A program made the translations under genes and the position numbers. Below are positions 59,945 to 64,000 of a DNA stretch of 64,000 bases, piece after piece. The stretch comes from Calliopum simillimum (lineage: Eukaryota > Arthropoda > Insecta > Diptera > Lauxaniidae), in assembly GCA_951812925.1 (NCBI GenBank), contig OX638368.1, forward strand, positions 128,177,309-128,241,308, read 5' to 3'. The first letter of the stretch is position 1. Each line of letters begins with the position of its first letter. The notes under the pieces are model-generated. The model saw only the letters and a program-made list of their open reading frames with translations, was not told where the DNA came from and made no database searches.

Positions 59945-61360
59945 AATGAAAGTAGTAATTTTTTTTGAAAAAGTTGAAACTGGTGGATAGCCCCTGTAAT
60001 TGTTAACTCTGGTTAAGTATCTGTATTAAATAGTTAAAATATCAAAATTTAACTTTAAATATGGTTTTGAGGCCCGGGACATTGAATGGTACATTTTTTG
60101 GAGACTCACCCACGTATGAGTAAGGGAAGCATTGAGGCGTGAAGCATTTTCTTCACCTGATTCCTAAGCAAATAGCCCATTTGGCAAAAGAAAAAACCGC
60201 TCCTACGAATAGTGATGTGTATGTAAAGCAAACCACACAAATGTCCCTCCAAATTTTATGACGCGCATCTGTTGGCATTTTTTGCATTTGAATCGCTAAT
60301 GCCACTTTAGTTCTCTGTCTCAAAGCGGTTAGTTGGCATTGGCGATATTGTGGCAAAAACGTTGTGTAGCAGAATTTGAAAAACCTTTCAGCATTGTTTT
60401 CTTTTGCTATCCTTTTCATTTTAAGCTGCTGTCATTAAAAACTCAGCTCGTTGTCATCGAATTGTCTGGTTTTTTTTTTTTTTTTTCCTTCTCTTAAATG
60501 CGCTCAGGAGCTCATCGAAGTTTGTCATCCTGTATTTTTGTTTGATTTTACTCCATTTTTCGTTAGTCGTCCTTGCAGCATCGTCATGCAGTTGCCTTTA
60601 AATGTCCATGCCAGTGACTGTCACCCGTATATCTGTTGTTGTGTCCTTTTGTCGTCCTGTTCTGTCCGGTTCCTTATATTTTTGTTTCTGCTTTTGCTTT
60701 ACGTTTGTCAATCAATTGCAAATTGTTGTCACTTTCTATTGTTCATTTTATTTTTTGCAGCAGAAGGATATTTTGCGTTCGTTGTGTGCGTGCGTGTGTA
60801 TATTTAACGGTATTTTATTTTGTGACTAAGTCCTGTGATGATTGATTTGTTGTGTTTGTGGTTTGTGATTTGATTGAGTGGGAAGAAGTAAATTTTTTTC
60901 AGTTCAATTTCGTACTTTAATTGATTGACAAATTCTCTGGGTTTCTTATGTATGTTTGCTTGTGATATGTGCTTGTGCTTGGTGTTTTTAGCTTGTTCAG
61001 GAATGGTCCTGTGGTTGTGTTGAGAAGATAGCTTCATTTTTTAATATTTACCACCGATTTGAGCGGCTTGTGGCTTAACTTTGTATATGTATGAGTGTCT
61101 TGTGTCCAATAATTGTCGATATTGATCAAATTCTAATAGCTTTTTGTTTATAAAATCTGTCTTGTTCTTCTAGTTTTTACCTTAACCTTAATTGCCTAAA
61201 TTAAGAAAGTCCACAGTATATTCCTCTAAATTTCTTTTGTTTTGACAACAGAGTTCCTTTAGTATTTAGTCTATTTGTTTCATTTGTCATCAAAAACCAA
61301 TTCCGTACATGTAATTGACAAAAGGTTGACCGATTTTGCCCAAAATTGACAATGTTGTAG
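59945..61360. other. No gene recognised
   Basis: T/G-rich DNA with a T run at 60470-60486. Frames near 60451-60807 are low-complexity and overlap in three frames, which argues against coding. Confidence 0.45.
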
Positions 61361-61364
61361 AACA

Positions 61365-61540
61365 CTTTGAGTACATCGGAGGTGCCACGCCCTTGTGTCC
61401 AAATGAACAAACTTTCTGATCAGAGCTTGCATTTTCTATCCTCAGTGTCTGAATGAAATTTGGTTGGATTATTTTGAAAAAACGCTTTTAGTACAGCTTT
61501 TAGAAACTTTTGTTTATATGGGATGTACAACCCACAGTAT
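61365..61540 (+). repeat. Family A internal fragment
   Basis: ggaggtgccacgccc, tgaaatttggttggattatt and cgcttttagtacagctttt match the middle of family A, including the site where the Transib-like element sits at 1800. Confidence 0.75.
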
Positions 61541-61990
61541 GTTTTTTATATCAAAGGTTTTTGCCCGCTTGACGACTCAATGTAGAAAGAGTCTAATGAT
61601 AAGAGTTTATAGGAAATTAAACAGAGAATAAAATAAATCATCGGTTTTTAAAGAATAAATCGTTTTGATCACCTTTCTTGGGGCTCAAACCCGAAAAATT
61701 GAAAACGAAAAATTTATAAAACTCTACAACTCGAAAACCATTTATCCGATTGTTGTGAATTTTTAAAAAGAGTTGTTTTGATTAGTTTTTTTATTATTGA
61801 AATTCTTTATTGTATACAAATCCATAAAATGTATCTTTAAGAAAAGCTTTGCAACCTTAAAACGTCTCAAAAATTAAGTTAGGGAGTATAATTATGAATT
61901 TTGTAAAAAAATTATTTTTTTGAAAATTTATATCTCTGAAACGGCTAGATGAAAAAATTTGAAAAAAATCATAGATGCTAATCTCAACTA
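61541..61990. other. No gene recognised
   Basis: AT-rich flank of the pogo-like element; nothing supported. Confidence 0.4.
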
Positions 61991-62230
61991 GTAGGGGAAG
62001 AGTATTGCCAGCGGGCATGGTTCGGGTGTGGGCACCCCCCCCCCCCCAACACCTCCGTAACTTTTGACAGAAAACAAATGCAGCTGTTCTGGCATATGTT
62101 AATCCCGTGTTATGACAGCACGAAGTTTTTGTGCATTTTCCGGAGCAAACATAGTACGTATTTGCTTTGTGCTGAGAAGAAAATAATTTTTGAATAAGCG
62201 AAAGTCAAAACAAAAGTTTGTTTCAATAAT

Positions 62231-62422
62231 TTGAAAAAAATTAATTTCAATACGCTACTCAAAGCCATTATAAAATGCTTGATTGAGAAGGAACCCGTTA
62301 AATCGACTGCTAAAGCTGTTGCCATTCCACGCTCCACTCTTCAACGCTACGTGAAGAACGTAGAACAAAATTTCGGTGACGTCGACGATGGTATTTTGCT
62401 GGACAGTTATGCAGGCGCCTAA
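62231..62422 (+). pseudogene. Psq-type helix-turn-helix remnant of the pogo-like transposase
   Basis: LLKAIIKCLIEKEPVKSTAK followed by AVAIPRSTLQRYVKN has the spacing of the pipsqueak/CENP-B N-terminal DNA-binding helix-turn-helix. The frame stops after YAGA at 62420; the next coding-like segment is in another frame. Confidence 0.7.
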
Positions 62423-62465
62423 AGCAGCCAAGGGAATGACAGACAAACCTCCGGCAAAGCGCCAA

Positions 62466-63309
62466 CAAATCCACGGCTGAACGCGCCACGGCATACAACT
62501 CAGCGTCATCGAGCGATGACCAATACGACCTGGACTTTTGTATAATTTGTTTTAAGCTGTTACCACGCAAATTGACCGCCAACAACTCTGTAAAATGTAT
62601 CGAATGCAATCGGCATGTTCATTTAAAGTGCGCTAACATGCAAGCCATCAGAAATGTCGATAGCTTCACGTATTTAGGCAGCAATATCTCCATGGATGGT
62701 GGAGCAAAAGAGGATATCAACTCAAGCAAAAGGCGCATTTGCTTAACTGAACAAAATATGGTCTTCTTCCGTTATATCCACCAAAACGAAAGTGCGCATT
62801 TTTGATTCGAATGTGAAATCGGTTTTGTTATATGGGTGCGAAACATGGCTTGTTACTGAACAACTAACGAACAAGCTGCAAGTATTCGTCAACAAATGCT
62901 TAAGGCGTATACTCAAGATTTGGTGGCCTCGCACTATATCAAATGCCGAGCTACATCAAAAAGGCAATCAGAGGGCTATAGCAAACGAGGTCAAGCTGCG
63001 TAAATGGGGATGGATTGGTCACACTCTCCGGAAACCACACAGCGAAGTTTGTCGCCAGGCTCTTGAGTGGAATCCACAAGGCAGTAGAGCAAGCTGTAGA
63101 CCCAAAACCAACTGGAAAAGGTCACTGGAAAAGGAAATCCAAGAATCGGAAAAGTCGTGGCAAGAGATCAAAGTCATCGCAAGGGATCGCAACGAATGGA
63201 GATGTTTCATATTGGCCCTATGCTCCTCCTAGGAGTTAAAGGAGAATACATACATACATACAACATACAAGCCAGCTATTTTACTTGCGTTCATTGCACT
63301 TCAGATGAT
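62466..63309 (+). pseudogene. PHD-type finger of the pogo-like transposase, interrupted
   Basis: Before the break: ASSSDDQYDLDFCIIC, then SVKCIECNRHVHLKCANMQ. After the LINE, from 63268, the pattern resumes with ASYFTCVHCTSDD. The ligand order is C-x2-C, C-x2-C, H, C, C-x2-C, a C4HC3 pattern completed only by skipping the insert at 62648-63261. Coordinates span the insert. Confidence 0.75.
62648..63261 (+). mobile_element. 5'-truncated LINE insertion (same family as 46342-47611)
   Basis: Matches 47003-47611, from cgtcgatagcttcacg to tcctcctaggagttaaagg, with a (atac)n tail. Flanks aacatgcaagcca (62635-62647) and aacatacaagcca (63262-63274) form a 13-bp target duplication with one mismatch. 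It lacks the catalytic reverse-transcriptase core and carries a small deletion near 62726. Confidence 0.9.
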
Positions 63310-63707
63310 GTTTTTGTGAATTTATGTGTCCAGCATAAATTAATATTGCATTTTTCTCCATTTGATTGCGTTTTACTTCATATTTTCAAATTTTTAGCCG
63401 ATTTCCTAAGGGTGTCCACGACCGAACAAAAAATTTTTTTTGTCAAAAATTATTACTTCACTATTTTTTTTTTATGTAATTTTTCCAACTGACGAAATCA
63501 ATTAACTTTCTTCACCAATAGTTAGCTAAGGTCTCTAGCTTTCCATTGAGATTTATATTTCTGCATGGTATACATTTGGACAAAAGTCGAAAACAAAACG
63601 GTGCCAACACCCGGTACTCTTCCCCTACTATAAGACAAAAAAGTTTCAAAAAAATCGGAGATGTAAAAGCATAATGCTATCCAGATCGGTATGTCATGCC
63701 CCATATA

Positions 63708-64000
63708 CTCTTTTCTATACTTGACATGCCTCCTTCTCTGCGTTACAAACAGAAGGACAAAGTGAATATATGTACTCGGGCTGGGTACAATATTTGGCCA
63801 AAACTGAAATACCCTACACCGCAGCAGACTAAAAACTTTGCTTTTAAGAGATGTGTCACACTTTCCTGCTCGAATTCACCTAGTTCTTGCCCTGAGCTTG
63901 CTTCGGCTTATTCTAGTGTCTGTACGAATGTTGGTTATCAAACCTTTTTTAACTGGTACACTTGGCCTGTTTTCCTTTGTATACAACCACAAATTAAGTC
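63708..64000 (+). repeat. Family A tail fused to a following family A head
   Basis: cctccttctctgcgttacaa and aaagtgaatata (tail) are followed by gggtacaatatttggcc, ataccctacaccgcagc and diverged middle sequence (head), so two copies lie back to back. Runs off the window end. Confidence 0.7.

Larger units (their letters stand above)
61991..63628 (+). mobile_element. Pogo-like DNA transposon, internally deleted, split by a LINE insertion
   Basis: The left end GTAGGGGAAGAGTA and the inverted right end TACTCTTCCCCTAC are flanked by TA (61989-61990, 63629-63630). A second inverted block, CGGGTGTGGGCACC / GGTGCCAACACCCG, supports the ends. Inside are a psq-type helix-turn-helix (62231-62390) and a PHD-type Cys/His finger (62530 onward). 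Known: some insect pogo-superfamily transposases have an N-terminal psq domain and a C-terminal finger of this kind around a DDE core. Here the DDE core is missing. A LINE at 62648-63261 interrupts the finger. Confidence 0.75.

Noticed and set aside
60451..60845. Cysteine-rich overlapping frames as a small secreted protein
   Set aside because: Three overlapping frames in T/G-rich DNA, no splice context, no conserved spacing.

Overview
The window is eukaryotic DNA from an AT-rich insect genome, most likely a higher fly (Brachycera; a tephritid-like genome is plausible but unproven). Its one confident cellular gene lies on the + strand. It encodes a beta-type axonemal outer-arm dynein heavy chain (DNAH9/DNAH11/DNAH17 group in vertebrates; Dhc93AB, kl-5 and CG3339 are the fly relatives I know of). 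I could place 26 exons between 11400 and 56599. All splice junctions keep frame, there is no internal stop, and together they code for about 4,530 residues. They cover most of the tail, the linker, AAA1 to AAA6, the stalk with its microtubule-binding tip, and nearly all of the C-terminal domain. Missing are the first exon or exons (roughly the first 50 to 80 residues) and the last exon (about 30 residues). I could not find either, so the gene probably runs past both window ends.

The exons add up to about 13.6 kb. The rest is introns and flanks filled with transposable-element remains, many nested in one another. 1-11399 (5' flank or intron): a 424-bp tandem duplication, dispersed repeat family A interrupted by a Transib-like element with a 5-bp target duplication, a 2-kb foldback element with a minisatellite core, a terminal-inverted-repeat (TIR) candidate, and two tandem arrays. 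11574-15667: a TIR-bounded element, a tRNA-derived SINE remnant, a second array of the ~120-bp tandem repeat, and a foldback element with a small MITE inside. 16753-21155: a hairpin element and a 2-kb near-perfect inverted repeat. 23503-27778: a hAT-like MITE, a tRNA-derived SINE and a degenerate Tc1 transposon with IR/DR ends. 30754-33012: a hAT-like foldback element with an 11-bp flanking repeat, itself split by a solo LTR with a 5-bp target duplication. 33346-38516: a MITE, an antisense LINE scrap, a palindrome and family A. 45557-53502: a SINE, a LINE reverse-transcriptase pseudogene, half of a foldback, a hAT-like MITE with an 8-bp target duplication, a jockey-type LINE tail and a palindromic array. 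56600-64000: family A copies, an inverted copy of a repeat also seen at 25 kb, and a pogo-like element (helix-turn-helix plus PHD-type finger) split by a LINE insertion.

I saw no bacterial operon, CRISPR array, rRNA gene or intact tRNA gene. The strongest observations are the insertions whose empty sites can be rebuilt from sequence inside this window. Also notable are a Gly/Ala-rich and acidic insertion in the dynein linker region and the absence of the conserved terminal dynein exon from 7.4 kb of downstream DNA.
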